Source of the DNA: Niabella yanshanensis | Lineage (GTDB): Bacteria > Bacteroidota > Bacteroidia > Chitinophagales > Chitinophagaceae | DNA length: 64,000 nt | NCBI RefSeq assembly: GCF_034424215.1 | Contig: NZ_CP139960.1 | Coordinates: forward strand, 2,294,001-2,358,000 | Direction of reading: 5' to 3' | Part shown: positions 8,515 through 17,366 of the stretch, piece by piece | Position numbering within the stretch: position 1 is the stretch's first letter | Layout: each line of letters opens with the position of its first letter | Translations under genes and position numbers: made by a program | Notes under the pieces: generated by a model | What the model saw: the letters and a program-made list of their open reading frames with translations, nothing else | Databases searched by the model: none | Told to the model about the DNA's origin: nothing

Positions 8515-8549
8515 AGAAAAAAGGATGCACTTTTTAATAAAGCACATCC
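8515..8549 (-). terminator. Intrinsic terminator of the bacilliredoxin gene
   Basis: An 11-bp stem (8523-8533 with 8539-8549, including two G-U pairs in the RNA) followed in the minus direction by a T-rich run. It lies 36 bases after the stop codon. Confidence 0.8.
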
Positions 8550-8584
8550 CTTTTAAACTATTATACTTACTAACCAACTAATTT

Positions 8585-9001
8585 TTAACTGCAATATTCG
8601 TCGAAAGCTGCAAGCAAATTCTGAGCGATCATTTGCGCCGATCGACCTTCAATCATATGCCTTTCGATAAAATGTACCAGTTTACCATCCTTGAACAATG
8701 CAATAGATGGAGACGATGGAGGATAAGGCAACAAATGCTCACGCACTTGTTTCACCGCGTCGAGGTCGAAACCTGCAAAGCTTGTAGTTAAATGGTCAGG
8801 TTTTTTCTCTGCATTGGCTACCGCCATTAATACACCAGGTCTTGCGGTACCTGCCGAACAACCACATACAGAGTTGATCACTAAGAGATTAGTACCACCT
8901 TCGGCGAGACTCGCATTTACTTCTTCGGGAGTTTGCAACTCCACAAACCCATTATCTGTTAATTCCTCTTTCATAGGAACTACTATTTCTGCAGGATACA
9001 T
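8585..9001 (-). CDS. BrxA/BrxB family bacilliredoxin
   Basis: A 138-residue thioredoxin-fold protein with the CGC active site (Cys46-Gly47-Cys48 in NSVCGCSAG) and the family C-terminal block VHFIERHMIEGR. Bacilliredoxins (YphP/YqiW in Bacillus) remove bacillithiol from mixed disulfides. Bacillithiol use in this organism is an inference; no bacillithiol synthesis genes lie in the window. Single-gene unit with its own -7 box (9044-9051) and terminator. Confidence 0.88.
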   Translation of the reverse strand: MYPAEIVVPMKEELTDNGFVELQTPEEVNASLAEGGTNLLVINSVCGCSAGTARPGVLMAVANAEKKPDHLTTSFAGFDLDAVKQVREHLLPYPPSSPSIALFKDGKLVHFIERHMIEGRSAQMIAQNLLAAFDEYCS

Positions 9002-9043
9002 ATCGCTGTTTTAAATTTTGATTAATTATTGAATTATTTAACA

Positions 9044-9051
9044 CAAAAGTA
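9044..9051 (-). promoter_or_regulatory. -7 box (TACTTTTG) for the bacilliredoxin gene
   Basis: TAnnTTTG match on the minus strand 42 bases upstream of the ATG; no clear -33 element at the usual distance. Confidence 0.45.
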
Positions 9052-9201
9052 GATAAAAAGTTTTGCGCTGCCTTAACAACCAGTACACTTCTACCGATTA
9101 TGCAGGGTTATCAAAATATTATGTGCCAGCTATTCCCGTTAAAAAATATTAAATTTATGACATTCAATATTTATTACCTCATCATCTTAAACACTTTAAA
9201 C

Positions 9202-9909
9202 ATGAAAATTTCTGGCAGTTCTAAGTTTATCGCTGAGATAATCGGCACTATGGTGCTCGTATTAATGGGATGTGGCAGTGCAGTAATTGCCGGCGCCGAT
9301 GGCACAACCGGCGTTGGCTTACTAGGTATTTCTTTTGCTTTCGGATTAAGTGTGGTAGCTATGGCATATGCTATAGGGCATATTTCGGGGTGCCATATTA
9401 ATCCTGCTATTTCCATTGCAATGGTTATAGCAGGGCGTATGAAAGCATCCGAAGCAGCTTCTTACATCGCGGCTCAGATTATAGGAGCGCTTTTGGGAGC
9501 TGGCCTGCTTTATCTGATTGCAAGCGGTAAGGCAGAGTACGCTGGTGGCCTAGGACAAAACGGGTATGGAGATTTCTCTCCTCAAAAGTATAACCTCACC
9601 AGCGGTTTTGTAGCAGAGGTAATTTTTACTTTCATTTTCCTGTTAGTGATTTTAGGATCAACTTCCAGTAAAAATATTAACGGCGGGTTTGCGGGGCTAA
9701 GTATCGGACTAAGCCTGGTGTTGATCCATATTGTGGGTATCCCCATCACAGGAGTATCTGTAAACCCGGCGCGTAGCATTGGTCCGGCAGTTTTTGTAGG
9801 TGGAGGCGCCCTCGAACAAGTATGGCTGTTTATAGCAGCTCCTGTAGCCGGAGCAATACTGGCAGCTCTTGTATGGAATACACTGATAGAAAAGCGCGAA
9901 AAATCATGA
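9202..9909 (+). CDS. aqpZ: Aquaporin Z-type water channel
   Basis: A 235-residue membrane channel with six membrane segments and the two half-helix NPA motifs (NPA at 67-69 in HINPAIS; NPAR at 188-191 in SVNPARS). Phe46, His176, Thr183 and Arg191 line up with the narrow water-selective filter of E. coli AqpZ, so water rather than glycerol is the likely substrate. The ATG at 9202 is preferred because the protein then begins MKISGSSKFIAEIIGT, as in homologues; the open frame extends 34 codons further upstream. Single gene; no terminator seen. Confidence 0.93.
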   Translation: MKISGSSKFIAEIIGTMVLVLMGCGSAVIAGADGTTGVGLLGISFAFGLSVVAMAYAIGHISGCHINPAISIAMVIAGRMKASEAASYIAAQIIGALLGAGLLYLIASGKAEYAGGLGQNGYGDFSPQKYNLTSGFVAEVIFTFIFLLVILGSTSSKNINGGFAGLSIGLSLVLIHIVGIPITGVSVNPARSIGPAVFVGGGALEQVWLFIAAPVAGAILAALVWNTLIEKREKS

Positions 9910-10034
9910 ACTAAGACACTATGTCATTAAGGACTTAAATCAACTGCAAAAATGTCGCAAAAATTTCGTTGGTCTGTATTTTGAACATTGCGTTATCGTA
10001 ACAAAAATCATTTTAAAAATTTAAATCGAATACA

Positions 10035-10481
10035 ATGACAAACGTAAAATTCAACGGTGTTCCTTTTGAAAGAACTTTTACCAGCTTAGTAGATGACTTC
10101 TTTACAGAAATTCCGGGTTTATTAAAAACCGAGGTTGCAAAGCCTAACATTAAAGGACATGCGCCTGTAAATATTACTGAGCACGAAAACGAATACCAGA
10201 TTGAGGTAATAGCTCCTGGATATGATAAAAGCGACTTTAAAATTAAGGTGGAGAATAATATTTTGACCATTTCTGCAGAAAAGAACGCGGAAGAGCAAAA
10301 AGAGAATGGTAAATCCATCCGCAAAGAATTTCAGTTACGTTCTTTCAAAAGAACTTTCACTATTGATAATAAAATAGATAGTGAAAAGATTAACGCGCGT
10401 TTTGTTAATGGAATCTTAATAGTAACATTACAGCGCAAGGAAGAAGCTAAAGCAGCGTCAAAAGATATAGAAGTACAATAA
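10035..10481 (+). CDS. Hsp20/alpha-crystallin small heat-shock protein
   Basis: A 148-residue ATP-independent chaperone that holds unfolding proteins. The alpha-crystallin domain covers about residues 38-135, with the family A-P-G-Y pattern (VIAPGYDKSDFKI) and the edge GILIVTLQRKEEA followed by a short C-terminal tail. Cytoplasmic. Flanked by a strong terminator downstream; no recognisable CIRCE element upstream, so heat control, if present, is by another mechanism. Confidence 0.92.
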   Translation: MTNVKFNGVPFERTFTSLVDDFFTEIPGLLKTEVAKPNIKGHAPVNITEHENEYQIEVIAPGYDKSDFKIKVENNILTISAEKNAEEQKENGKSIRKEFQLRSFKRTFTIDNKIDSEKINARFVNGILIVTLQRKEEAKAASKDIEVQ

Positions 10482-10514
10482 CAAGTTTTTCTCATAAGCA
10501 GTTAGTTTTGGTTT

Positions 10515-10547
10515 AAACCCTTCGTTTCCACGAAGGGTTTTTTTTTT
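10515..10547 (+). terminator. Intrinsic terminator after hsp20
   Basis: Perfect 10-bp arms AAACCCTTCG (10515-10524) and CGAAGGGTTT (10531-10540), 6-base loop, then a T run. It ends the hsp20 transcript. Confidence 0.95.
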
Positions 10548-10593
10548 ATCAATCTAAAGCGGAACCAATACCCGCTTTTCGCCGTCTTATGCG

Positions 10594-10601
10594 TAAATTT
10601 G
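10594..10601 (+). promoter_or_regulatory. -7 box (TAAATTTG) that decides the start of the next gene
   Basis: Perfect TAnnTTTG. The predicted transcription start (about 10608) lies after the in-frame TTG at 10599, so translation should start at the ATG at 10629. Confidence 0.55.
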
Positions 10602-10628
10602 CGTTTATTGAAAATTCAAGTTTCCCAA

Positions 10629-11903
10629 ATGCGTTATCCTATTCTTATTTTATTACTATTATTTTTTTCGGTCACCAGGGCCCAGGTGAAGCCGGATAGT
10701 ATAGTATTGAAGCCGATACATGAGATACCACATATTTTCAATCCTGATACTGCGCTCAGGATTACCAATTTCAGCCCATTTTTTTCGCTACATGTGGATT
10801 CCAGTTTAAATTACCGGTTTCTAATTAATAAAGATCAGAAGAAGTACCACTGGTTTATTAAAGATGCGCCTCCCGGGTTTAAAATAGATAAGGACAACGG
10901 TACACTAAGCTTTCGTACTACCAAGTCGCTTTTTCTATCAGGCCGTTTAAAATACGACAGGGAGTATCCCGTTAAATTTGGTATACAAAGCTTTTCGAAT
11001 CCTGCAGACAGGCTGGATACTACCTTGAACGTAATTTTTTATAGTACCGATGTTGTCTATCCCAAAATAAAACCTTCAGTTGTAAGCCCGGTTACTATCA
11101 ACGAAGGGGACAGGCTAAGTTTTAATGTACTTTGCGAAAACGGAAATTTCCCGATTGAAAAAATATTGATGTCCAGTGATATTTCAATTGGCAACTTTAA
11201 ACTGCCCAAAACCTGTGATGATAATTTTGAATGGATTCCTGGTTATGATTTTGTTACGGAGAAAGATGCCAAAGGAGAAAGAATCGTAAATCTTGAGTTC
11301 ATTGGCACCACTAATTTTAACTTTGCTGATACTGCACGGGTAAAAGTGGTAGTGAAGGACGGCTTGAACTACGATATTGCAACCAAAGAGTATAATGACG
11401 CTTTAAGCCTGATGAAGATATGGATACTCCGTTATAAATATACGTTTTATCAACTGGATAAGAAGATCAAAAAAACAAAGGGATGGCGCTCAGGATTTGA
11501 CATCACCACTGCATCTACTACTTTAACAGGTACCGTTTTGGCCACTACAGCCGACAAAGAAGATACCAAGAAACAAAATACAGGCAAGATACTTCCAAGC
11601 ATAGGTGTGGTAGCGATGCCTGTAAAAGAAGCAGCCGCTCCGCAGAAAACAACCGAACAAAACCAGGCAACCTTATTGCGTGTTAATATTAAGCGACTGG
11701 ATTATATGATGACAGAAACCCAATTGCTGGGCGACAGGGATCCGTTGATCAGGGAAAAGACAGAAACGCTTAAGAAAGAATTACGGCAGAGCCAGGACCA
11801 GTTGCGGGAGGTTCCTACCGAGATGTCTGAACGTTTTTCGGAAAAACAGTTAAACGAATATTTTGATAATCCCAGGGTGCAAAAGAAATACCGTTTTCGA
11901 TAA
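10629..11903 (+). CDS. Exported protein with Ig-like/cadherin-like domains, function unknown
   Basis: A 424-residue protein with a signal peptide (about residues 1-18, cleavage after TRA) and two beta-rich segments that read like tandem Ig-fold domains (about 40-150 and 155-250; the second begins KPSVVSPVTINEGDRLSFNV). A charged alpha-helical C-terminal half follows, with a low-complexity Thr/Ala/Lys stretch near 300-340. I do not recognise a characterised family; it is probably periplasmic or surface-associated. Start chosen at ATG 10629 because of the signal peptide and the -7 box. Confidence 0.65.
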   Translation: MRYPILILLLLFFSVTRAQVKPDSIVLKPIHEIPHIFNPDTALRITNFSPFFSLHVDSSLNYRFLINKDQKKYHWFIKDAPPGFKIDKDNGTLSFRTTKSLFLSGRLKYDREYPVKFGIQSFSNPADRLDTTLNVIFYSTDVVYPKIKPSVVSPVTINEGDRLSFNVLCENGNFPIEKILMSSDISIGNFKLPKTCDDNFEWIPGYDFVTEKDAKGERIVNLEFIGTTNFNFADTARVKVVVKDGLNYDIATKEYNDALSLMKIWILRYKYTFYQLDKKIKKTKGWRSGFDITTASTTLTGTVLATTADKEDTKKQNTGKILPSIGVVAMPVKEAAAPQKTTEQNQATLLRVNIKRLDYMMTETQLLGDRDPLIREKTETLKKELRQSQDQLREVPTEMSERFSEKQLNEYFDNPRVQKKYRFR

Positions 11904-11927
11904 TTGATAACAGTTGACTAAAATAAC

Positions 11928-11959
11928 AAAGAGGCTTTCGTATCTGAAAGCCTCTTTTA
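11928..11959 (+). terminator. Intrinsic terminator
   Basis: Perfect 12-bp arms AAAGAGGCTTTC (11928-11939) and GAAAGCCTCTTT (11946-11957) with a 6-base loop and T-rich tail, 25 bases after the exported Ig-like protein gene. It can also serve the convergent lipoprotein gene. Confidence 0.92.
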
Positions 11960-12027
11960 TTTGGAGCTGGAACTATTGACTTACTTTTAGTTTTCTTTGG
12001 CCCGTTACACGAAACCAGGCGGGGCTT

Positions 12028-12342
12028 TTACCGGGCCAGGCATTTTTTGGCAGCGCCTTCCATTATTATTTTAATATCGTTGGGCGCTATTTTGCCTGCA
12101 TCTTTATACGCATGTTGCTCTTCAATCATCTCCCCGCTGAATTGACACATGCAGGTAATAACAGCAGAATCAGGTTGCTGTCCCCGCTCCTCGTAGGTTT
12201 TCTTTGCTGACGAGATACAGTTGCGCATAAATTCTTTTCTTTCGCTCTGCGCCCAGTTGCCTTTTGCGCTTTTTTTGTCCTTTGTGCCACAAGCATTCAA
12301 AAGAATGACGCACACAGATAAAAGCAGGATTATTTTTTTCAT
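12028..12342 (-). CDS. Small lipoprotein, function unknown
   Basis: A 104-residue product from the ATG at 12342, which places a canonical lipoprotein signal (MKKIILLLSVCVILLNACG, lipobox LNAC) at the N-terminus; an earlier in-frame ATG would put 19 residues before it. The mature part has a Lys-rich linker and three Cys (ISSAKKTYEE..., VITCMCQF). Predicted lipid-anchored by Lgt. Conserved-looking but not assignable to a characterised family. Confidence 0.7.
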   Translation of the reverse strand: MKKIILLLSVCVILLNACGTKDKKSAKGNWAQSERKEFMRNCISSAKKTYEERGQQPDSAVITCMCQFSGEMIEEQHAYKDAGKIAPNDIKIIMEGAAKKCLAR

Positions 12343-12469
12343 TAGAGTAGTATTTTGAAATGTGAAAAAACTAAAAAAATCGCAGCCAGCCATTACCATT
12401 TACAATCCGATCATTTGTCGTTATGATTCGCAACTAAAACCGACATATTTTATCGCAAATACCTGGCAT

Positions 12470-12498
12470 AAAAAACCGCCTCAATTATTGAGACGGTT
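12470..12498 (-). terminator. Intrinsic terminator ending the pectin/uronate locus
   Basis: Stem arms 12474-12484 and 12488-12498 (11 bp with one G-U pair in the RNA) followed in the minus direction by a T run. It lies 24 bases after exuT and is the only clear intrinsic terminator between here and 28.2 kb on this strand. Confidence 0.88.
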
Positions 12499-12522
12499 CT
12501 TTATTACAAATATTTGACTCCA

Positions 12523-13968
12523 TTACAGGTCGGTAATGGGTGCATATTTAGGAACAAGAGATTTCATTACTATCCATCCTATCAAATAAGCTACAGCGCA
12601 GAAACAAAATATAATGAAGTAGCCTGCCGGTTTACCTTCAAATCCTAAAAACTCCAGATTATTCTCACCCGCATAAACAAAAAGTTTACCGGCTGTTTTT
12701 TGAAGAAACATAGAACCCAATCCGCCGGCCATTCCACCTATACCCGTAATAGTCGCAATCGCCTTTTTAGGAAACATATCTCCAACGGTTGAAAATATAT
12801 TGGCAGACCACGACTGGTGCGCAGCTCCGCCTAAGCCAATCATAATAACAGGAAGCCAGGGTGATATAGTTCCCAAAGGCTGAGCCAATAATACCAATAA
12901 AGGCACAAAAGCAAACATCAGCATAGCTTTCATGCGTGCTACGTAAGGATTCTGCCCGGTTTTTTTAATGATAATAGAAGGCAATTTCCCTCCGTAAATA
13001 GACAACATTGTTATAGCATACAAGGTAAAAATGAGCGCTACTCCTAACCCTTCGGAAGTTTTAATACCGAACTGTGTGCTCAAATAAGACGGCGTCCAAA
13101 ACAGGAAGAACCACCATACCCCATCTGTCATAAACTTACCAAAAGCAAAAGCCCAGGTTTGCTTGTAATTGAAGCATTTAAGAAACGAGATCTTTTCTGT
13201 TTCAACTGTAGCAGCTACGCGCTCCGGTTGCACTTCATTCTCTCTATCAGAAAGTATATAAGCCAGCTCCTCTTTACTTACCTTTGGGTGCTCTTCAGGC
13301 TTTTTATACATGAAAACCCAGAAGCCCATCCATATGAAGCCTAACGCGCCAATAATAATAAACGACATTTCCCATCCGAATACGGCTGCTAAAGGTGGAA
13401 TTGTTAAGGGCGCCAGCAATGCACCTACTGATGCACCTGCGTTAAAAATACTTGTAGCATAAGCGCGATCCTTTTTAGGGAAGTATTCGGCTGTAACTTT
13501 AATGGCAGCAGGAAAGTTACCTGCTTCACCTACTGCGAGCACAATACGGGCCACTATAAAAGCATACATACTCACGGTAGAGATGACTACAGCGGTATCG
13601 CCTGTAGCCTGCACTAATTCAGCTGCAGAACGAAGACCCACATACTGCTCAGTAATAACTCCGCACAGTGCATGTAAACAAGCACCTACCGACCAAACAC
13701 CAATCGCCCACAAAAAGCCTTTCTTAGTGCCTAACCAGTCAACAAACCTTCCGGCAAAAAGCATCGATATCGCATATACGATAGAAAAGATCGAGGTAAT
13801 GGTTCCATAGTGGTCCTCGTTCCAGTGAAACTCCGGTTTGATGAATTCGTCCCATGTGAGAGATAATACCTGCCTGTCGAGATAATTGATGGTAGTGGCT
13901 ACAAAAAGGAGTATGACCATCGTCCATCGGTAATTGGTCATTTTTCCATTTCCATTGGCTTGCTGCAT
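12523..13968 (-). CDS. exuT: Hexuronate transporter, MFS (ACS family)
   Basis: A 481-residue major-facilitator permease with about twelve membrane segments and the family motif INYLDRQVLSLTWDEF near residue 27. It is the expected importer of galacturonate/glucuronate for the adjacent catabolic genes. It is longer than the ~430-residue enterobacterial ExuT, largely through an inserted hydrophilic stretch (about 105-130) between the third and fourth segments. It follows eda by 9 bases and is last in the locus. Confidence 0.88.
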   Translation of the reverse strand: MQQANGNGKMTNYRWTMVILLFVATTINYLDRQVLSLTWDEFIKPEFHWNEDHYGTITSIFSIVYAISMLFAGRFVDWLGTKKGFLWAIGVWSVGACLHALCGVITEQYVGLRSAAELVQATGDTAVVISTVSMYAFIVARIVLAVGEAGNFPAAIKVTAEYFPKKDRAYATSIFNAGASVGALLAPLTIPPLAAVFGWEMSFIIIGALGFIWMGFWVFMYKKPEEHPKVSKEELAYILSDRENEVQPERVAATVETEKISFLKCFNYKQTWAFAFGKFMTDGVWWFFLFWTPSYLSTQFGIKTSEGLGVALIFTLYAITMLSIYGGKLPSIIIKKTGQNPYVARMKAMLMFAFVPLLVLLAQPLGTISPWLPVIMIGLGGAAHQSWSANIFSTVGDMFPKKAIATITGIGGMAGGLGSMFLQKTAGKLFVYAGENNLEFLGFEGKPAGYFIIFCFCAVAYLIGWIVMKSLVPKYAPITDL

Positions 13969-13977
13969 ATCGTTAGT

Positions 13978-14640
13978 TTATTTTTTAATTGATTGAATAG
14001 TGGCAAAAACTTCTTTGGTAGCGCTTTCAATGGCAGCATAATCTTTGTTCGCCATCAGCTCTTTACTGATCAGCTTACTTCCCATACCTACAGCGCTTAC
14101 ACCCGCCTTAAACCAGCTTTCAATATTTTCTTTGGTTGTATCTACACCTCCTGTTGGCATAAAGATCAGATTAGGAAATACAGGCTTGATAGCTGATAAG
14201 TATTTAGCGCCTAATGTATCGCCCGGGAACAACTTGATAAATCTAACACCTGCAGTTTCAGCTGCAATGATCTCAGTCGGTGTCATACAACCCGGAGCAT
14301 ATAATACATCGTTGGCAACCGCATACTCGGCAACCTCTGCTACATAGCCGGGACTAACTAAAAAGTCTGCACCAACCGCCAGGTATTCTTTTACCTGTGT
14401 CAGATTTTTAACTGTTCCAATACCCAGTAAAAGGCCGGGCATTTCTGCATTACGCACTTCTACCATTTTGGTAAAGTTATTTAAAGCAGTTGCTCCGCGG
14501 CTGGTATATTCAATTGCTTTTACGCCCGCTTTATATACCGCACGTAAAATTTCTACGCTTACGGTTTCATCTGCATTAAAATACAGGGGCAGCATACCCT
14601 GCTCTACTATTGCGTCAATTGCCTGTTGTGTTGTAGCCAT
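13978..14640 (-). CDS. eda: KDPG/KHG aldolase
   Basis: A 220-residue class I aldolase that splits 2-keto-3-deoxy-6-phosphogluconate into pyruvate and glyceraldehyde 3-phosphate, the last step of the uronate route. Schiff-base Lys136 lies in GVRFIKLFPG and Glu44 in AIEYTSRG, matching the E. coli active site. Cytoplasmic trimer by family. It lies downstream of yhcH and 9 bases before exuT. Confidence 0.92.
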   Translation of the reverse strand: MATTQQAIDAIVEQGMLPLYFNADETVSVEILRAVYKAGVKAIEYTSRGATALNNFTKMVEVRNAEMPGLLLGIGTVKNLTQVKEYLAVGADFLVSPGYVAEVAEYAVANDVLYAPGCMTPTEIIAAETAGVRFIKLFPGDTLGAKYLSAIKPVFPNLIFMPTGGVDTTKENIESWFKAGVSAVGMGSKLISKELMANKDYAAIESATKEVFATIQSIKK

Positions 14641-14700
14641 TTAAATTTAAGATTTAAGACCTGTCTGCCGACAGGCGGGTTTAAAGTTTAAGATTGTTCA
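14641..14700. repeat. TTTAAG-type low-complexity array with embedded palindrome
   Basis: Between yhcH and eda. ATTTAAG units flank a palindrome (14660-14675, arms CCTGTC/GACAGG), then TTTAAAG-type units follow. Same sequence style as the array at 58868-59004. Confidence 0.5.
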
Positions 14701-14741
14701 AACCTTAAATGATGATTATTTTATTGTGTGCCTCTTACCAG

Positions 14742-15203
14742 TCAACTAATTTTTACTTTTATCACCATTTTCTTGATATTACCCTCGCCTACACCAATCA
14801 TTGGAGCATGTACATCTTCGGGAAATAATATCACAAACTGGTTGTCGGTTAAGTTAAAGTACATATCTGGTTTTTCATCCCAGAACTGTACATCTTTCTC
14901 GTCGTTATACCCACCCTTATCCGTGTCGCACTTTTCAATAGGCTTCCAACCTATTTCTTCCACCCCGCTGATGCATACCTGGATATCGATATGCTTGCGG
15001 TGGCATTCAAACTTTTCCAAAGACTCTTCGCGGCTTTTGCCTTCTTTGTCAGATACGATGGCTTTTAGCTCATCACCCTGAATTTCGTACGTGCCTGGTT
15101 GCATAGTTGCCAAATCAGTGGTGGCAATATACTCAAATGCCTTAGCAAACAATGGATGAACACTGCTATATTTTGGTGCGTTCTTTAATGAATCAATGAT
15201 CAT
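14742..15203 (-). CDS. YhcH/YjgK/YiaL family protein
   Basis: A 153-residue cupin-like protein of the YhcH/YjgK/YiaL (DUF386) family, seen by HRKHIDIQVCISGVEEIGW near residue 75 and the Fe/Zn-site block LFPEDVHAPMIG near 130. Members are often encoded in sugar-acid catabolic operons and are thought to act on sugar or sugar-acid anomers. Here it sits between KDG kinase and KDPG aldolase, so a role in uronate or KDG handling is likely; the reaction is not known. Confidence 0.85.
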   Translation of the reverse strand: MIIDSLKNAPKYSSVHPLFAKAFEYIATTDLATMQPGTYEIQGDELKAIVSDKEGKSREESLEKFECHRKHIDIQVCISGVEEIGWKPIEKCDTDKGGYNDEKDVQFWDEKPDMYFNLTDNQFVILFPEDVHAPMIGVGEGNIKKMVIKVKIS

Positions 15204-15318
15204 GATTATATGTTTGATGTACCATTTAAGGTGTACTATGTCAGATGTACGCTGTAGGATGTACGAAATAATTTACTCCTTTCGTACATCCCGCACCTGA
15301 TATCGTACATAATTATAA
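15204..15318. repeat. ATGTACG heptad array with inverted distal end
   Basis: In the gap between kdgK and yhcH, ATGTACG-like 7-base units run in register (about 15210-15265), followed by a spacer and then the same unit inverted (CGTACAT). The centre forms a perfect 12-bp hairpin (15257-15268 with 15280-15291). No promoter was recognised here. Confidence 0.6.
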
Positions 15319-16344
15319 TTAACGTTGCACTCTTCCGCTGGCGTCGCCTTTCATCAGCGTTTTTACATCGCTTAATGTAGCGTGGTTTAAGTCGCCCGGA
15401 ATGGTGTGTTTTAGTGCAGAAGCAGCTACGCCAAACTCCGCAGCATCAGCCATGCTCATGCCGGTAACCAGACCATAGATAAGGCCGCTGGCAAAGCTAT
15501 CACCACTACCTACACGGTCAACAATACGCACGTCATACTTACGGGTATGATAGAACTCGTTGCCATCGCTTACCAATGCGCTCCAGCCATTATCGCTTGC
15601 GCTATAGCTTTCGCGTAAAGAGGAGGCAATATATTTAAAACCGAATTTTTCTTTCATCTGGCGGATCACATCTTTATATCCATCCAGGTTCAACTCACCT
15701 TTGGTGATATCGCTATGTGCTGCTTTAAAACCCAAAGTTGTTTCAGCATCTTCTTCGTTACCGATGCACACGTCTACGTATTTGCACAGCTCAGTCATTA
15801 CGGATTGCGCCTTTTCTTTGCTCCACAATTTTTTACGGTAGTTTAAGTCGATAGAAGTGGTAATGCCTCTTTCTTTAGCCGCTTTTAAAGCAGCTTCAGT
15901 AAGTGCAGCAGCTTTATCACTTAATGCAGGTGTGATACCTGTTGTATGGAACCAGTCTGCACCTTCGAAAATTGCATCCCAGTTAAACTCGCTGGCATCA
16001 ACATCGGCGATTGAAGCACCTGCACGGTCGTAGATTACCTGCGAAGCACGCATAGAAGCACCCGTTTCCAAAAAGTAGATACCCAGTCTTTCGCCACCCA
16101 ATGCCACATGTTGTGTATCAACACCATAACGACGTAAATGATTAATAGCAGATTGTCCTATCGCATTATCAGGCACTTTCGATACGAAAACACCATTTAA
16201 ACCATAGTTGGATAAAGCTACCGCTACGTTGGCTTCTCCCCCACCATAGGTAACATCAAATGAATCTGACTGAACAAAACGTTGAAAGCCTGGTGTTGAA
16301 AGGCGCAACATTATTTCTCCGAGTGTAACAACTTTTTTTGACAT
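15319..16344 (-). CDS. kdgK: 2-keto-3-deoxygluconate kinase (PfkB family)
   Basis: A 341-residue ribokinase/PfkB-family sugar kinase. The N-terminal substrate motif GGGEANVAVALSNYG spans about 34-48 and the C-terminal signature DRVGSGDSFASG carries the catalytic base Asp282. Its setting makes KDG the substrate: it would phosphorylate the KDG delivered by UxaA and KduD to KDPG for Eda. Cytoplasmic. It starts 44 bases after kduI. Confidence 0.9.
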   Translation of the reverse strand: MSKKVVTLGEIMLRLSTPGFQRFVQSDSFDVTYGGGEANVAVALSNYGLNGVFVSKVPDNAIGQSAINHLRRYGVDTQHVALGGERLGIYFLETGASMRASQVIYDRAGASIADVDASEFNWDAIFEGADWFHTTGITPALSDKAAALTEAALKAAKERGITTSIDLNYRKKLWSKEKAQSVMTELCKYVDVCIGNEEDAETTLGFKAAHSDITKGELNLDGYKDVIRQMKEKFGFKYIASSLRESYSASDNGWSALVSDGNEFYHTRKYDVRIVDRVGSGDSFASGLIYGLVTGMSMADAAEFGVAASALKHTIPGDLNHATLSDVKTLMKGDASGRVQR

Positions 16345-16387
16345 GACTTCTTATTGAAAATTGAATATTGAAATTGAGTATCGATGC

Positions 16388-17287
16388 TTATTTTACTGTA
16401 GGTACGGGCGCAGGATCCATATCGCTGTAGACCAGGTTTTCGCCAGCCATACCCCATATAAAACCATAGTTAGTGGTACCGCATCCGAAGTGTGTGCTCC
16501 AGGGTGGAGAGATCACGGCTTCGTTATTGGCCATTACCATGTGGCGTGACTCTGCAGGATTGCCCATGAAATGGAACAGGCGCTGATCTGTTGGCAGGTC
16601 AAAGTAAAAATAGGCTTCCATACGACGGGTATGCGTATGTGGCGGAACTGAGTTCCATACGCTACCCGGAGCCAAAATGGTCAAGCCCATTACTAACTGA
16701 CAACTTTGAAGACCTTCGAGATGAATATACTTATAAACGGTTCTTTTGTTTGATGTTTCTGCTGCGCCTAAATCTACCGGAGAAGCCTGCTCTTTAGTAA
16801 ACACTGCATTGGGATATGTTGCATGTGCAGGAGCCGATAAAATATAGAAAACAGCCGGCGCTTTTTTGCTGGCTGAGGAGAAGCTTATTTTCTTAGTGCC
16901 TTTCCCTAAGTACAGGCAGGAAAGCTTTTCCAGGTCGAACTTCTGACCGTCTGCTGTTACCGTTCCTTTTCCACCTACATTAATAATTCCCATTTCGCGG
17001 CGCTCGAGGAAATACGCAGCACGCAACTCAGGATGATTACCCAAGGTTAATGTTTTGGTTGCCGGAACGGCGCCACCAATAATCACGCGGTCATAGTGAG
17101 AGTATACCAGTTTAATGGTATCGGCTACCATCAGGTCTTTCACCAGGAAATTATCGATCAGCTTCTGCGTGTCCATTGTCTTCGTTTCCTCAGGACCTAC
17201 CGCAAAACGTATTTCCATATCACCATCCACAAAAGTGTTGGTTTTATAATCCTTGAGTGCAGGTGCCGCACTTATTTTTTTTGCCAT
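16388..17287 (-). CDS. kduI: 5-dehydro-4-deoxy-D-glucuronate isomerase
   Basis: A 299-residue cupin enzyme that isomerises 5-keto-4-deoxyuronate (from unsaturated pectin oligomers) to 2,5-diketo-3-deoxygluconate. The metal site is visible as HTHTRRMEAYFYFDL around 218-232 with another His in WSTHFG near 265. It is about 20 residues longer than E. coli KduI, mostly at the N-terminus. The ATG at 17287 is used; an upstream in-frame TTG adds one codon. Product feeds KduD, encoded just upstream. Confidence 0.93.
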   Translation of the reverse strand: MAKKISAAPALKDYKTNTFVDGDMEIRFAVGPEETKTMDTQKLIDNFLVKDLMVADTIKLVYSHYDRVIIGGAVPATKTLTLGNHPELRAAYFLERREMGIINVGGKGTVTADGQKFDLEKLSCLYLGKGTKKISFSSASKKAPAVFYILSAPAHATYPNAVFTKEQASPVDLGAAETSNKRTVYKYIHLEGLQSCQLVMGLTILAPGSVWNSVPPHTHTRRMEAYFYFDLPTDQRLFHFMGNPAESRHMVMANNEAVISPPWSTHFGCGTTNYGFIWGMAGENLVYSDMDPAPVPTVK

Positions 17288-17310
17288 CAATTATTATTTT
17301 TATGTAAGTG

Positions 17311-17349
17311 TCAGGCCTCGACATCCCAATCGCTATCGGGACAGCCTGA
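17311..17349. repeat. Structured intergenic element between kduD and kduI
   Basis: Outer arms TCAGGC (17311-17316) and GCCTGA (17344-17349) enclose an imperfect inner inverted repeat TCCCAAT/ATCGGGA. It could form a nested hairpin in the operon mRNA or be a dispersed palindromic repeat. Confidence 0.45.
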
Positions 17350-17366
17350 TATTAAATCGTTACTGC

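Noticed and set aside
9100-9201. Upstream extension of aqpZ
   Set aside because: The extra 34 codons have no counterpart in aquaporins; ATG 9202 gives the normal N-terminus.
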